Of a stretch of DNA of 64,000 bases, positions 45,701-56,311 are shown in pieces (the stretch's first letter is position 1; every line of letters begins with the position of its first letter). The stretch is from Cryptomeria japonica (taxonomy: Eukaryota; Streptophyta; Pinopsida; Cupressales; Cupressaceae): contig NC_081406.1 of the NCBI RefSeq assembly GCF_030272615.1, forward strand, positions 261,877,386 to 261,941,385, written 5' to 3'. Both the position numbers and the translations under genes were made by a program. The notes under the pieces are model-generated. The model searched no databases. It saw nothing but the letters and a program-made list of their open reading frames with translations, and was not told where the DNA came from.

Positions 45701-47072
45701 AGATCTTCCACAGAATTCAACACGCTACGAGTTCTTGGTAGAACAACTTTGGATCCCGGCTTATGATATCCCCGAATCTGAAATGATATGTTGCCTTGTT
45801 GGTTCTGAATCCCCATGGTACGGTGAGTTCTACACCTATCTCCGCGATCACACCCTTCCTCCCAACCAATCAAATAACCAACGTAAAACCTTCATTCGCC
45901 AAACTGCTCGATATACCATTATTGCCGAAACCCTATACCGACGCGGTCTTGATGGTACTCTCCTTCGATGTCTAGAACAAGGTGAGATAACAAAGGCTTT
46001 GGAAGAGGTACATGAAGGAATTTGCGGGACTCACTCAAGTGGTCCATCACTAGCCAAGAAGATCATGCGAGCTGGATACTATTGGCCATCTATGGAAAAG
46101 GATTCCTACTACTTTGTCAGGAAGTGCAAAAAATGTCAAGTTCATGGCGACCTAATACATGCACCAGCTCAAGAACTGCAACCAATCACAACACCATGGC
46201 CTTTTTGTCAATGGGGTCTTGATCTTGTGGGTAAAATCCATCCATCTTCATCCAATGGCCATAAATTCATTATTACCGCCACCGAATATTTCACCAAGTG
46301 GATCGAAGCTGTTCCACTTACCCAAGTCACCGGCAAGCAGATCGCCTCATTCATCCTCAATTACATCATCTATCGGTATGGTGTGCCCATGTCCATTGTC
46401 ACAGATAACGGTCTTCCTTTCAAAAATCCGGATGTCCGTGAGCTTTGTGAGAAATTTCATATCCAACACCGCTTTTCCACTCCCTATTACCCACAAGGCA
46501 ATGGTCAGGCCGAAGCATCCAATAAAAACATATTGAGGATCCTAAAGAAGACAGTCAATGATGCCGGTCGTGATTGGCATGTTCAATTGAATCCAGCGCT
46601 ATGGGCATATCGAACTAGCATTCGAACCCCTACAGGTGCAACTCCTTATTCATTGGTCTATGGTGCAGAAGCTATCTTGCCTATTGAGGTCGAGATACCA
46701 TCATTAAGGGTTTGCTTGCACAATCTCATTGATGATGACGCATACAGAGTCTCACGCCTTCAGGACTTGGAGCTACTTGATGAGAAGCGACAAGCTGCAT
46801 ACAACCATCTCAAAGCCTATCAGCAGCACATGAGTAGAAGCTACAATCACCAAGTTAGATCTCGTACATTTGAGGTAGGTGATCTTGTTCTTCGAGAGAA
46901 TCCTCGCAACCAACCAAACAGAGAACATCAAGGCAAGTTTGAATCAAATTGGCTAGGCCCATATGTTGTCACTGCTGTATTTGGGTCCGGGGCATATCAG
47001 TTGGCTACATCAGACGGAGAACCGCTCGCAGATCCAATCAACAGCATGCACCTCAAACGGTTTTACACATAA
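39786..47072 (+). CDS. Gag-pol polyprotein of Tat-type Gypsy element D
   Basis: A single 2428-residue frame without stops. Order: retrotransposon gag about 170-310 (TTTSWFSRLPGGIRTFEEL); a C-H-H-C finger about 462-480 (CEFHQGRGHKTSNC); protease near 683 (VLIDNGAGLNIC, then LLLGRPWIH near 756); a G-patch-like segment about 927-975 (YGKGLLIMQRMGY, NTGLGFEKE); a Pro-rich linker about 1000-1095; RT about 1415-1640 with YVDD at 1555; a first RNase H about 1700-1820 (YISRTLVGYELNYTPIERA); a second RNase H about 1848-1961 (LYFDGSYTRHGSGAG, EYEALITGL, YGDSQLV, NRAADAMA); integrase about 2076-2300 with an HHCC finger (CKKCQVHGD) and D-D-E in WGLDLVGK, VTDNGLPF and GQAEASNKN. All catalytic residues I can place are present. 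Proteins would make the particle, copy the RNA and insert the DNA. ATG 39786 is the first in frame (MAQTRSRSRQREIE). Confidence 0.96.
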   Translation: MAQTRSRSRQREIEIEEEEDNLNEFQEALGGNVNDENPSSPTPSTIERVQHNPHFNRLFDEILRSNADAHFLRLAQEGAKLPSDFDLAQLRQASERQSRHEEERRRDPIRYNIPRGNPPPPPPNEMEMLRQQVANLAQQLHSGVKTNQFSLNDICPYPFDRNLYMPPFPRGFETPKFEKYRGKGDPRDHVQEFHSACLEVAYEDTYLMRLFPQSLGGTTTSWFSRLPGGIRTFEELIQKFLSHYSYNIERDITMVDLCNTKQKPGELFSVFLQRWRQMSSRRSLQLPERELVEIFISNLNEEMEFHLDVKDTDSFNDMITKGIKCERALIKKGLIKIFNEPKDGPRPRFNSDKPNFWNKNKNIVNDGVVDARTVQNAQPVVRFAGQNPPPQNHTNVPLNQGRITSHDEPRPRPQKQKRTYTPLGEPIETVMRQLISQNLITLPKLSNYEPQVKPAWWRDTEHCEFHQGRGHKTSNCHRLKDLIQDLIDRGEIEIEGHDPKTTNNDHQMFKNPLPSQDQRGPSTSRRGPDTTDYTQAVYNYTVNHLYDASEQIATITFKNPTSNCNVVTRRGKVTIKAAPQGTTSIPKQYNLVEQLDKMPALISILELLRLSPSHKTILDQALQEASVPANLNTDQFQAMVGNLKSSPCLTFSESDNSSFQQPHNASLHIEGFVNQHRIKRVLIDNGAGLNICTLQLVTALGYAIESVDPRKKITIKAYDDAERSSKGAVVLPIRVGPVVKHIICQVLDLPLPYNLLLGRPWIHAMQAVPSTYHQCIKFPHNGVEITILGDANPFAFCHNINHQPEITVPNNREAISSTSYINPASLASSNTPMPKQEKLKMKVAEEGPGEYNLSQLFCVGQMPTSPRTHGKPQQLLQQPLITPACALTPFILGKSQEEETQDEDLADWIYKDPITTDKPQVTLPTEQYGKGLLIMQRMGYDGQSALGYCKQGRHEPLLPEFKPKGNTGLGFEKEILPKLRFKGKPSKPFCPPTAKRTPFIIKAPSNTIPTAPSRLTNPPQPSTMPIIPPNEPVIPSITPIAAATVSEPAATYMAPVIPAEATESPLPILLVTNPLNPITVPAAPITTKVHKPITPAVFNSKDIPVWYSNRMLESDSETDSHEWEFDSVQLNTSDEEDTSPPPPRKDIPVYGEAQIKTTWVPELETSSTDPISHPTSDSDRESTINDLHHTVLTLTDTSPTLNLIDEVMPIIHPELIEWNQPNPPCLDLFQNDEAVIDFLELRDNLPSGDHKAGFAIELNSAAYFGADAKPFSCKNITIKHGSSSENHTVALFDPTKVKRKSVSNGENLSEAPEDEGFDILPASTQQERSTILIEETKEYNVGTPENPHIIHLASLLTLEEQPKFIEFFQKRQINFAWSYADMPGLDPDLVMHHLTVAKGAKPVKQKLRKMHPQIAVLVKTELKKLLDVGFIRPIDYAEWISNIVPVGKPKGGIRICTDFRDLNKACPKDDFPLPNIDIIVDLTARHAMLSLMDGFSGYNQIKIAPEDQHKTAFTCPWGTYCWNVMPFGLKNAGATYQRAMTTIFHDMMHTIMEDYVDDLLAKSLTREGHLHILDKIFDRLEQYHVRLNPKKCVFGVTSGKLLGYIVSSKGIEVDPTKVKAIMDMPPPKNISQLRTLQGRLQSIRRFIAQLADKCHPFTHLLHKNIRFQWDDRCQQAFQSLKEYLMNPPLLMPPDPSRPLLLYISATCTALGVLLAQHNAEGKECAIYYISRTLVGYELNYTPIERACLAVILAATKLRHYLLTHKVQLIAKIDPLKYLLSKAALTGRLAKWVMILSEFDIEYVDRKAIKGQVIADQLADAPLIGDHPLISNFPDEEIFMITEAQSWKLYFDGSYTRHGSGAGILFITPQGDSIPKSYRLTFPCTNNIAEYEALITGLRLAIQWKLKELQVYGDSQLVIRQATNEYQTKDDKLMPYKQMVDSLKTSFTTITFEQIPRDQNRAADAMATIASLLDLPQNSTRYEFLVEQLWIPAYDIPESEMICCLVGSESPWYGEFYTYLRDHTLPPNQSNNQRKTFIRQTARYTIIAETLYRRGLDGTLLRCLEQGEITKALEEVHEGICGTHSSGPSLAKKIMRAGYYWPSMEKDSYYFVRKCKKCQVHGDLIHAPAQELQPITTPWPFCQWGLDLVGKIHPSSSNGHKFIITATEYFTKWIEAVPLTQVTGKQIASFILNYIIYRYGVPMSIVTDNGLPFKNPDVRELCEKFHIQHRFSTPYYPQGNGQAEASNKNILRILKKTVNDAGRDWHVQLNPALWAYRTSIRTPTGATPYSLVYGAEAILPIEVEIPSLRVCLHNLIDDDAYRVSRLQDLELLDEKRQAAYNHLKAYQQHMSRSYNHQVRSRTFEVGDLVLRENPRNQPNREHQGKFESNWLGPYVVTAVFGSGAYQLATSDGEPLADPINSMHLKRFYT

Positions 47073-47478
47073 GCTGTACAGAGCATCAGGCTCCCCTGCC
47101 TATCAGAAAATACCAAAAAACATTCAGAAAAATGTCCTGAAGAAAATATAAAAACATTCAAAAAAGTAAAGAAAAATCATGCATCCAAACGGTGAACAAC
47201 CACTCCGGTGGCACCTTGGGTAAGTGCGATGGTGAAAACCTGGCAAACAGGCGCCACTCGTAAAGGCAATGGCTCCAGTATCTTTCACGCTCGTTGCGAT
47301 CACATTCATACATACACACATCCATCCATCTAACCATGGCTTGTTATTTGATCTGTCATCCAAGAAAGTACTTCATGCGTCTAGCATCCCGCTTTTTCAT
47401 AAATCATGTCCAACTTGGGGGCAATGCCCTTACAATCTAGATGATGGAAGTGGATTCTACATTACTGGTGATTCATTG

Positions 47479-47665
47479 GCAAAAACATTCAAAAATGTCT
47501 CGCAAAATACCAAAAACATTCAAAAATATCTCAACAAAATCCAAAAACATTCAAAAATGTCTCAACAAAATCCAAAAACATTCAAAAATGACTCTCAAAA
47601 TATCAAAAACATTCAAAAATGACTCACAAAATCCAAAAACATTCAAAACAATTCAAAATCCAAAA
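47479..47665 (+). repeat. 31-bp minisatellite in D
   Basis: About six head-to-tail units starting CAAAAACATTCAAAAATG, most of them 31 bp, the last two shorter (30 and 27 bp). Units differ by a few bases (GTCTCAAC, GACTCTC, GACTCAC). Confidence 0.9.
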
Positions 47666-49577
47666 ACATCGAAAAACCCATCGAAAATCACACAAAAACA
47701 TGGCAACACCTTGTACATATTCATTCAAGCAGATGCAAAACCAACATTAACACAGTACTCACACAATGACCATTTATCAATCGACCACACAATCAACATC
47801 AACAATCAAACTGTCTTCAACAAGGATGCATCCTTCCTTACCAAAACAAAGACAAAAGTGACATTTTCTTTGACAAGAAAATTATGTTAAGCTATCAAAT
47901 GCTTGGTTGATTCGTGAGTAATTCATTTGTTTATCTGTATCGGGATCTTTCAGCATTGTTTTGTATCGTTTGCGCATTATTTCCGATGAAGTTCTAGGAC
48001 ATGTACTAATGGTGTCTACGTGGGAAGTTCACCAAGCTACGTGATCTTATGCAAAATGCAGTCATAGATCACTACGGCTTGCTGACTACAGCGTATACCT
48101 CGACCATATGAGCATGAACCATTACCAAGGATCCATATTCTTTATTCTTTATGTATATATTGTTTGTTTGCAGGTACAATTCTCTTTCTTTGGTTCCTCC
48201 TACCTCATCCAAACTGGATAAAGGTTTTATCTCTTATTACGGTATGCACTTGTCTCAGGATATGATCAGCCTAAGATCAAGGAGGACGATCCAAGTCATG
48301 CATGAACGGTGATAATCCTTGTCTGTTCCGCAAGCAATACTCAGGTCAACTTGATCCATTATATCAAGTTGCTTGTATTAACTTGCTATATCAAATCCAT
48401 GTAAGAAATACTCTGGTCATCTTGAATCTTTATGTCAAGTTGCTTGTATTTTCTTACAACATTTTAAAGCTCAATGATGAAAAATAAAGCACTATGGATC
48501 GTCATTTCATCTCATCTGTATATATTGCATTTCATTGCATTCCACCCATCCATACATTCATAATAGTTGTATATCATTCATACATAGTAATGACAATGCA
48601 TACTCTATTTTACTCATCTTCTTCCATAGGACTCGGTCCTAGTCCTCCATATCTTCTATCTAACATCGAATCCCCCCTCACCCTCCCCATCTCGATAATC
48701 ACCATCACATACCCTACATCATGTCCCAATCAACCTAATCAAGCCACGTTCATCACCATCCATCTCTAAATAGGAGGGATTGTGTTTCCTATCCTAAGTC
48801 ATCCAATAAGTCAAGAAAGTTACTCTATTTTGCATAGATACATCGACTCCCACACACCTAGACTATCAACAGATACTCTGATCAAGTATCTTCGGGTCTC
48901 AACAGGTAATCGATCATGGTAATCCTAGACTACATCAGGCATTTATCATAATGACCTAGTCTCAACGGGGCTGCCATGATTCCCCACAATCATCCATCAC
49001 ACGCACACACTATCAATTGATCAACCAATCAAACACAATCCAATGGACAATTACATCAATTGTCTACGTCTCAACGAGTATTTTGCTTCATATACCTTGA
49101 CTTCATCGGACAATTACATCAATTGTCTAAGTCACCATCAGGTCACTTTGATTCACTTACTCAGACTTTATCATGTTCAAGTGACCAACTGACATCAACT
49201 GTCACGCTTTGACTTGACCGGGGCAATTAAACCGATTGCACCAGATTGTCCAACCAATTTTGATCAATTGTATAGCATCAATCCAAACCCCACACTACAT
49301 CTGCTATGTATCTCTTGCATGACCTCAGGGTACCCACTAGCTTGTTGTTTCTTCATATTCACTCCATTTTCTCCCATTCTTTCATCATTAGTTCTAATTT
49401 CTTCTATTCTACCTCCCCTCCACTTTGCATTCTTTTTCGAGAGATCGCCCGATTTTTCAAAACAAAATTTGGCCCATCTCTCGAGGGGGCATACCACCCA
49501 TTAAATTTACATTTTATGGGGCATTTCTTCACACCTATTTTTCTTTCTTTGAAACGACGCGATAAACCGCACCGTCT

Positions 49578-49591
49578 CAAAGAGGGGCAAA
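49578..49591 (+). other. Polypurine tract of Gypsy D
   Basis: CAAAGAGGGGCAAA directly before TGTAGTC of the 3' LTR; a purine-rich primer for plus-strand DNA synthesis. Confidence 0.85.
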
Positions 49592-51382
49592 TGTAGTCAC
49601 ATAAATCTGTCCACTTAATTAAATGAATACTTAGTATTTATTTGATTATTTAACCATCAATTAATAATTAATTAAATTAATATTTAATTAATTCATCTTA
49701 ACCCTATTCTCCTATTAATTAAATAAATTATTCAATTTATTTGATTTAATTCACTTAACCAAATTCAGACCATTAATTAAATAAATAAATCATATTTATT
49801 TAATTAAATCTTCTCTCACATTTAAATAAATTAATATTTATTTAAATCCCCCAAAATCCCACCTCTCACATTTAAATAAATAAATAATTTATTTAAATCA
49901 CCTTTATCCTCCACCCACTTGTATTTTCCTACAAAAGCAAGTTGCACAACTATTTTAAATAAATTATTTATTTAAAATCCTATTTATCCTCACCCACTTG
50001 AAACCTTTTATGGTTTCCCTTAAAGTATTCAAACTTGATGGCTTTAAAGTCTTCAAACTTGATGGCTTCCTTCTATAGTCTTCTTAAGACTTTAATGGTT
50101 TTCCTTAAAGTCTTCAAGCCTTTAATGGTTTCCCTCAAAGTCTTCAAGCATTTTAAATGCTTTATCTTCTTTTTCTCATTTAAATAAATTAATATTTATT
50201 TAAATATTTATCCAAATTCAACTTACACCATTTAATTGAAATAAATGATTTTATTTTAATTGAAAATACCAAAATTTCTCCCACTTGCATTTTCCTACAA
50301 AATCCACTTGTATGCCTAAACCCCTTCTAGATTCTTCTAAACCCTTCCTAATTAGCCTAATCCATCCCCTAAATATTGTCACATTCCTAAGCAAATTGGA
50401 GTCACTTCTCAAAGACTCCAAAGTCTTTGAAAAGCAATTAATGCTTTGTGTGTTCAACAAATTAACCCTCAAAGTCTTGGATAACCTTTGAAAGCTTCCA
50501 ACCTTCAACCACTAAATGGCTCAAAGTCTTTGATAACCATTGAAGGCTTTCAACCTTCAACCACTTAATCCCCAAAGTCTCCAATAACCATTAATGGTTA
50601 ATTCAACCCTCCCACATGGTTAAAACATTTGTTTTGACTCAACCTCTACCCAACCCAAAGGTCTCATCAAGCCTTTAATGCTTTGACCATGATTATCTCT
50701 TAATCATTTGCACAAAGGTTTATCCTTGGATTAACTCTTAATCCAATGGGTAATCTTAATTTAGACTTGACCCTTACCTTCTAGATAACCATGAGGTCTT
50801 CTCAGGCCTTTAATGCCTCCAACCTCTTCTCTCAACCCAATCCTATGTTGACACTTGTCACCATTTTATTGGTGCCAATTGTGCACATGGATCCCCAACT
50901 TTCAATCCTAACCCTTGTTAAGATTGCTCAATCTTAACCCTTCATTTCTCCATTTCTTCTATAAATAGAACCCTTCTCCTCAAGCAAAAAGAGAAGCATT
51001 TTAGAGTATTGTTGTTATACTGGCATTAGCATAGAGCTTTTTCATAGCATCACTATCTACTCTAGCATAGTATTTAGCTTTTCATTTCATATTTGAAGCT
51101 TAGTATTAAATCTCAATCCTCCATAAGCATCCATAGTGCAAAAAGCTGCTGAGAGCTACACTCATTTGGGACTTGGAGAGGAGAGGAACAAGGGAGGAGC
51201 AACTATGAGCATCTTGATTAGCTATTTCATTTTATGTTTATATGCTTTCTATTTCATGCTTAATATCTCTCTTGATATGCCTGTTTAGGATAATCTTTTG
51301 TTGCTAACACTAACGTTTGTTTCTTGTGCTCTTGTGTGTGTTGCCATCAAACAGATTTTCTAATCCTTTTTGCAGAGCATCA
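49592..51382 (+). repeat. 3' LTR of Gypsy D
   Basis: 1791 bp at a constant offset of 14,300 from the 5' LTR. Reading both line by line, I found one difference (36036 C, 50336 T). It is followed by the ATAAT duplication. Confidence 0.97.
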
Positions 51383-51387
51383 ATAAT

Positions 51388-51790
51388 TAATAAAATGTTT
51401 AGTGGCCTAGCCACTTTTATCAAAAATAATAATAATAATTTGAGATGTAAAACAAAACAAGCATCACCTTTTGTAATAAGAGATATATACGACAATGTAT
51501 TTACATGAAAACATAGAACAATTAAAATGCATTAGTTTATTAGTACCAACAACAATTTAGATAAATAAAATCAATAATAAAATTCGATATATCTCTTGAA
51601 TTATAAAGATGCAAATGAAAGATAAAAAAACCTTTTCTAAACAAAAAATTAATATGTAGCTATTATTAAATTCACTTTTAAATTAGATATTAATGAATTT
51701 AATAATAATTTAAGATATATAAAGAAAAAGCAATTATGTATCACCTCTTTGTAATAAGAGAATGTTTTTAATAGTCAAAGATAAATTTGT
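51388..51790. repeat. Right flank of D: rest of the duplicated AT-rich sequence
   Basis: 51425-51485 (TTTGAGATGT... TTTGTAATAAGAG) resembles 51700-51765, and 51511-51705 resembles the left flank of D. Removing D gives about one and a half to two tandem units of some 280-310 bp. No gene is seen. Confidence 0.65.
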
Positions 51791-53720
51791 GTCAATAAAA
51801 ATAAGACAAATCTTTGCTATTTTTATAAATAAATGTTATTTGTTGTTGAATTATTAATTTTTTTTAATGTTTAAATACAATAATAATAACATAGTAATTA
51901 AATAGGTTTACTTATTTGTGAGTCTTTCACTTGAAGACACAAAATACAAATTAGTATGTATCAAGACTTTTCAAAGTCTAAGATTATAACATTTATTCAA
52001 ATTTCATTAAAAAATGATTACTAAGAAAAGAAAAAGTAATTAAAGACAAACAATATCTTTTTATTTTTTACTTATTAAAATATGATTAAAAAATATATGA
52101 TATACTACTGAATTTAATATTGCTTATATCAATTCAGCAATCAAAAATAAATTTCAACTAATAAAACATAATTATTTATTATTTTAATACATAAAATATA
52201 AAATTATTATTAACAATTTATTATATCAGATGATAAACCCATATTTGAAATCATTAATCTAAACATTATGCCCTCAAAATCATTTGAAGTGGTAAACATG
52301 CAACCAACTCTTTAAGAGTAATCATTTCCACCGAGTAATGTAGAATGGTCCAATAAGTCAAGACGCTTAGGTGAAAAGAATTGGTCTTTTTTGAACGCGT
52401 CACTAATTTTGTAAATGCTCTTTTTTTAATTATTTTATAGATGCATGTATAAAAGCCAAAATACATTGGTCTTCACTATGATTTCCTTAACTTCAAAGTT
52501 TGCACGTTTTCATGGATAGTCAAAATTCTTCATTTTGACTTTGAGATATATATACACTTTATATATATATGTATATATGAATTAGATAAGAAAGTGCAAA
52601 AAAAACATTGTTTCTTTGTTGAACTTTGAGTTTGTTGATCATAAGTGGTGTGGAATTTTGTGTTTAGTCATCATGGCTTATGTCATTTTATCTATAACTA
52701 TTTATTTTCTTTTGCTATCTTGCGTGCATTCTTCAATCTACATTATTTTTCTATAGTCTAACCATAGTCTAACTAAATCTTGGGTGACATGGTGAATAGT
52801 ACTATTGTGAATGACGAAATTCTTATCAACCATAAGTTGTTCATAGGTGAGAAATCTACTAGCATAATCCACTACCAAGGTCTAGAGGCAACCTAAACAA
52901 AAATGTACATCTAGGTTTTTTTTTGAAATTTTATATTAAAAATTTTCATATGTTATGAAGTATGAAAATATGTAGTTGTTTAACTTTTTTCTTTGTGGAA
53001 GCAAAATGGATACCTCAATAGTGCCCTAAGTTGCAATCTACTAAGATACCATATCAATGACCTTGAAGTGTGGTTGAAAGGTAACCCCTTTAGTATTGAA
53101 CTCCACATTACTCAAGATGCACATGGGTATCATACACATGCTATTCACCATGTAGATGATATATGGTAAATATATGAGTGTATGCAAGTCCACGACTACC
53201 CATGCATCATGCATGAGAACATTAAGATCATATCATGTAATAGTAATCACTTTGTATAGCAAATACCCATTCATTTCTAAAGTTGGCAATAAAATGATGA
53301 TATTATTTCTAAGGTTGAGGTCACACAAGCCTACCGTGACACTTGGTTTGAATCTCATGATGTCTCTTGACAAATTAAATAGTGAGTTTATTCATAAAGT
53401 TCTTTAATTAGAGTAGCATATTCCCCTGAAATGGAAGTTAAGAATTATAATCTCAACATTTATGTCTCCCTTTTTTTATTTGTCCTCTTAGCTATTAGCC
53501 AACATATAATATCTTGGGATACTTGGAATCATTCTACATTATGAACCATTTGTGAATAATCTTTAGTTGGGACTACCTTCTATCTAGTTAACACTTCGTT
53601 TGCATGTATTCCAAGTTTTAGAATGACATATTTCTCACCATGTGTGGTTATTACCATATGTAAATATATGAAAAATCATGTTCAAATGTGCATCATGCTT
53701 CCGTTTGGCCTTCCCTCTAT
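51791..53720. other. AT-rich stretch without a recognisable gene
   Basis: It contains TA-rich runs (52540-52580) and many stops in all frames. Frames at 52266-52466 and 53156-53407 show no domain. The part 52600-53720 may be decayed coding sequence upstream or downstream of the gag remnant at 53730-54060, but I cannot identify it. Confidence 0.5.
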
Positions 53721-53729
53721 GAATCATTT

Positions 53730-54060
53730 TTGCAGCCTTCTTATTTAACTCAAATGATTGCAAAAGTGCTAAACATACATCTATTACATGAGTTGTGTCA
53801 TAGAATCAACAAGTTGGGAATTGTGTGGTAGTATTTCTAGTTTCTCCACATATATAATGAAAAATCCATGACAAATTATATTTTTAATACCCCTAGAGGG
53901 CTTGATAGGCATCCACCTCATTCATTCTAGATTGGTAACCATATTATTTTCAGTGTGCATATTGTGGTTGGGGTGCATACTATTGTTGAGGTATGTATTG
54001 GTTTTGAGGCAAATAATAAGGTTAAACATACGAGTCTGGTACACATGTGTGGTTGTGTAT
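53730..54060 (-). pseudogene. Degenerate retrotransposon gag: zinc knuckle and Pro/Gln-rich part
   Basis: On the minus strand a Pro/Gln-rich stretch is readable near 54010-53945 (YLPQNQYIPQQ, stop, YAPQPQYAH). About 80 bp further a knuckle-like HYICGETRNTTTQFP appears (near 53870-53825), in place of C-x2-C-x4-H-x4-C. A run of Tyr-Pro-Gln units before a knuckle is common in plant LTR-element gag proteins. The element class is not clear and the sequence is badly broken. Confidence 0.45.
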
Positions 54061-54099
54061 GTGTTGGCTGCATAATTAAATTGGTGATCCACTTTCTCT

Positions 54100-55179
54100 A
54101 TGCTTCACAAATATCTTAAGCTACTCAGAAAGAATTAGTATCATGAATTGGACTCTCATGAACATCACATTAATAACTAAGAATGCTAACCTACACTTCT
54201 TGTTGTAGAAAACATGGTGTAACTAAACAATGAGATATGTTGAACTTTAATGAGACACGCTATTTAACAATGATAAAGCATAATAAACATGGAAATAACC
54301 ATAAAGGGAATGCAAACCATAACAATTAGATTTATGCGGATAAATCCTTCAAGAAAATACTATGCACCCAAATAGACCTCATATTGTTTTAATTTTGAAA
54401 AGAGAGTTACATCAATATAAATTATCATTTTGTATTCCTATAATACTTCATTACTAATACAACTTACAAAACAACTGATGCAACTTCTAACTCCAAGCTC
54501 CATTTTATAGAAGAATTACAAACTAGAAAATATTGCATGCTTTGAAAAACCATCAACAAGACTAAGAGAGGTGTGGTGCCCAAATGGTCAAGGCATAAAA
54601 CCTAACACCCTTCTTGGTCCTTGGTCTCCTTGGCTATGTTGACCACATTCCTTACATTTATAGATATGTCATAAAAAAGAATATTTAACCACCCAAACTT
54701 GGATGCTCCAGTTTGTCTTCTTCTCATATCTTTTAGATGCTTTATGGAAAGGATCCAACTTTGTCATAGATTTATTCTAACATAATCTCCCTCTTATGTG
54801 CTTTTACACATCATAACAATCTGTTGTAACCCCCATTAATACTAGTATATATGCTCTTACACACCTTCCAAGATTGATACTTGGAAAAATATGCTAACTC
54901 AAAGTGGGATGCCTACTTCCTCATGCAAGTATAAAAATTAATAAATATTAAATTAACCACATCCAAATGGGATTTCAACTTTCTCAAGTTAATACAAAAG
55001 CACTAAAGATGACATAACAATGCATACACAATATTAAATATAAACATTAGGATTACATGGTTGAGACACCTTATTTTAACATCATTTCACTTGTTTAACA
55101 CCTCACAATATTAAAAAGAAACCTTTAGCACTAAAATCTAACATCAACATCAACATCAAATTAAGCTATAGATGATACA
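54100..55179. other. Decayed LTR-like DNA left of the Copia RNase H remnant
   Basis: On the minus strand AAGAGGGAGATTATG (about 54782-54796) looks like a polypurine tract next to TGTTAGAATAAATC, a possible LTR start at 54781. The far end of this LTR is not clear. No gene is seen. Confidence 0.4.
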
Positions 55180-55640
55180 AGGCACATGACCTCTTTGAAT
55201 CAACTAAATGTTTCTATGTTCACTGGCTTAGTGAGGGAATCTACACCATTCTTCGAGTTGTCCACTTTGTGTAGTATGACTCTACAAACCTTCATCATTT
55301 CTTGAAATGAAGTAGTATTGAATATGAATGTGCTTCATGTGGGCACAACACATTATATTTTTAGCCAATAGATAACACTTTAAATGTCACACCCAACTCT
55401 AACTTGTTTACCTTGAAAGATAATACCTAATATAATCTCTCTAACATCATTGTTTCATTACATGCATCTATCACAACCATTTCCTCTAATTTTATAGAGA
55501 ACAATATGGATCTAGGCTATATTTTGCCTATCCAAATAAATTAATGTCGTAGCCACTCATAAATCTCCTACTATCTAGACCATGAATTCAATCAGAATCA
55601 ACAATGTCTTGTAAATTAACTATAATTACCACATGATTCT
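55180..55640 (-). pseudogene. Copia RNase H remnant of a further element
   Basis: The minus strand near 55400-55190 can be read as AHMKHIHIQYYFI, ILHKVDNSKNGVDSLTKP and FKEVMCLV, in more than one frame. These are the end of a Copia RNase H of the 'NPVYHARTKHIDVRYHF ... DSLTKPV' kind, a family distinct from A, B, C and E. Further right, DSDxxxxLDSRRFMSGY (near 55620) matches the 'YVDSDFAGDLDNRRSTSGY' position. Many stops. Confidence 0.7.
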
Positions 55641-55854
55641 AGCTCCATGATAACAATTACAATGGTTATATGTTAAAATATACTTTAAATAAGTCAAATA
55701 TCCTTTACCAAGGTTCAACCTAAACCTTCTAGAAAATTCAAATGCTTGGGTAATATGAAGTCGTGTATAACCATGGCATGCATGTAAGATCATCATCTAT
55801 TTTAGGACATTGATCTTGAGATAGCCTAGTACCATATGAAAAGGAAATAATAAT

Positions 55855-56220
55855 TGCTTTGATATCATATATGGTAAAACACTATAATTTGTGTTTGTAA
55901 GAGTCACACAATAGACTCAAGTTCCCAAGATCAACTTCCACAAGAGAGCAAAAAGACATAAGTTGCTTGATTATTCATACAAAAATGATATGATAATATC
56001 ATAGGTATACAATATATACATAAAGAAAATGAGGAGACTTTCTTATATAGGCAAGGTGAAAGAAATGGACAATGTAGGATTATGAAAGTGTATTAATAAT
56101 ATGACATGAGACGTCAAAAGTAAATAACCTTAAAGGCAATCTAAGTAGACTTAATTAAACTAATGTGAATAGTATATAAGAGGTAAAATGGTTAGGTAAA
56201 ATACCTCATTCACACCAATA
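55855..56220 (-). repeat. 5' LTR and primer-binding-site remnant of the same Copia
   Basis: GCTTTGATATCAT on + (about 55858-55870) is a decayed primer-binding site in reverse complement. To its right lies about 350 bp with a TATA context CTTGCCTATATAAGAAAG on the minus strand (about 56040-56055), ending CACACCAATA near 56220. It resembles the solo LTR at 6677-7134. Almost the whole interior between it and the RNase H remnant is deleted. Confidence 0.55.
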
Positions 56221-56311
56221 GTGTCAAAATGCTTTTTTTTATTTAACCATATTTTTTATTAATCTAATCCCACTTATTTTCATACTCAATATATTTTACA
56301 ACCCCTAAATA

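Larger units (their letters stand above)
47073..49591 (+). other. 3' non-coding region of Gypsy D
   Basis: 2.5 kb between the gag-pol stop and the 3' LTR. It holds a minisatellite (47479-47665), degenerate copies of the same unit near 47113-47170, and unique sequence. Long 3' regions with tandem repeats are typical of the Tat group. Frames such as 47269-47890, 48494-48769 and 49214-49596 show no domain and no start context, so I do not call them genes. No env-like frame is seen. Confidence 0.8.
35292..51382 (+). mobile_element. Ty3/Gypsy Tat-type retrotransposon D, full length and intact
   Basis: A 16,091-bp element with two 1791-bp LTRs, a perfect 5-bp target duplication ATAAT (35287-35291 and 51383-51387), primer-binding site, long leader, one open gag-pol frame, a 2.5-kb 3' region and a polypurine tract. 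The two RNase H domains and the C-H-H-C gag finger place it in the Tat group (relatives: Ogre, Retand). One difference between LTRs (C at 36036, T at 50336) implies a very recent insertion. Of all elements in the window, only this could be autonomous. Confidence 0.96.

Noticed and set aside
47269-47890. Overlapping Lys-rich open frames
   Set aside because: They arise from the 31-bp repeats, which lack stops in these frames; no domain and no related sequence elsewhere in the window.
49214-49596. Overlapping frames before the 3' LTR of D, considered as an env-like gene
   Set aside because: About 96 codons each, no signal peptide plus anchor pattern, and two frames compete; no support.
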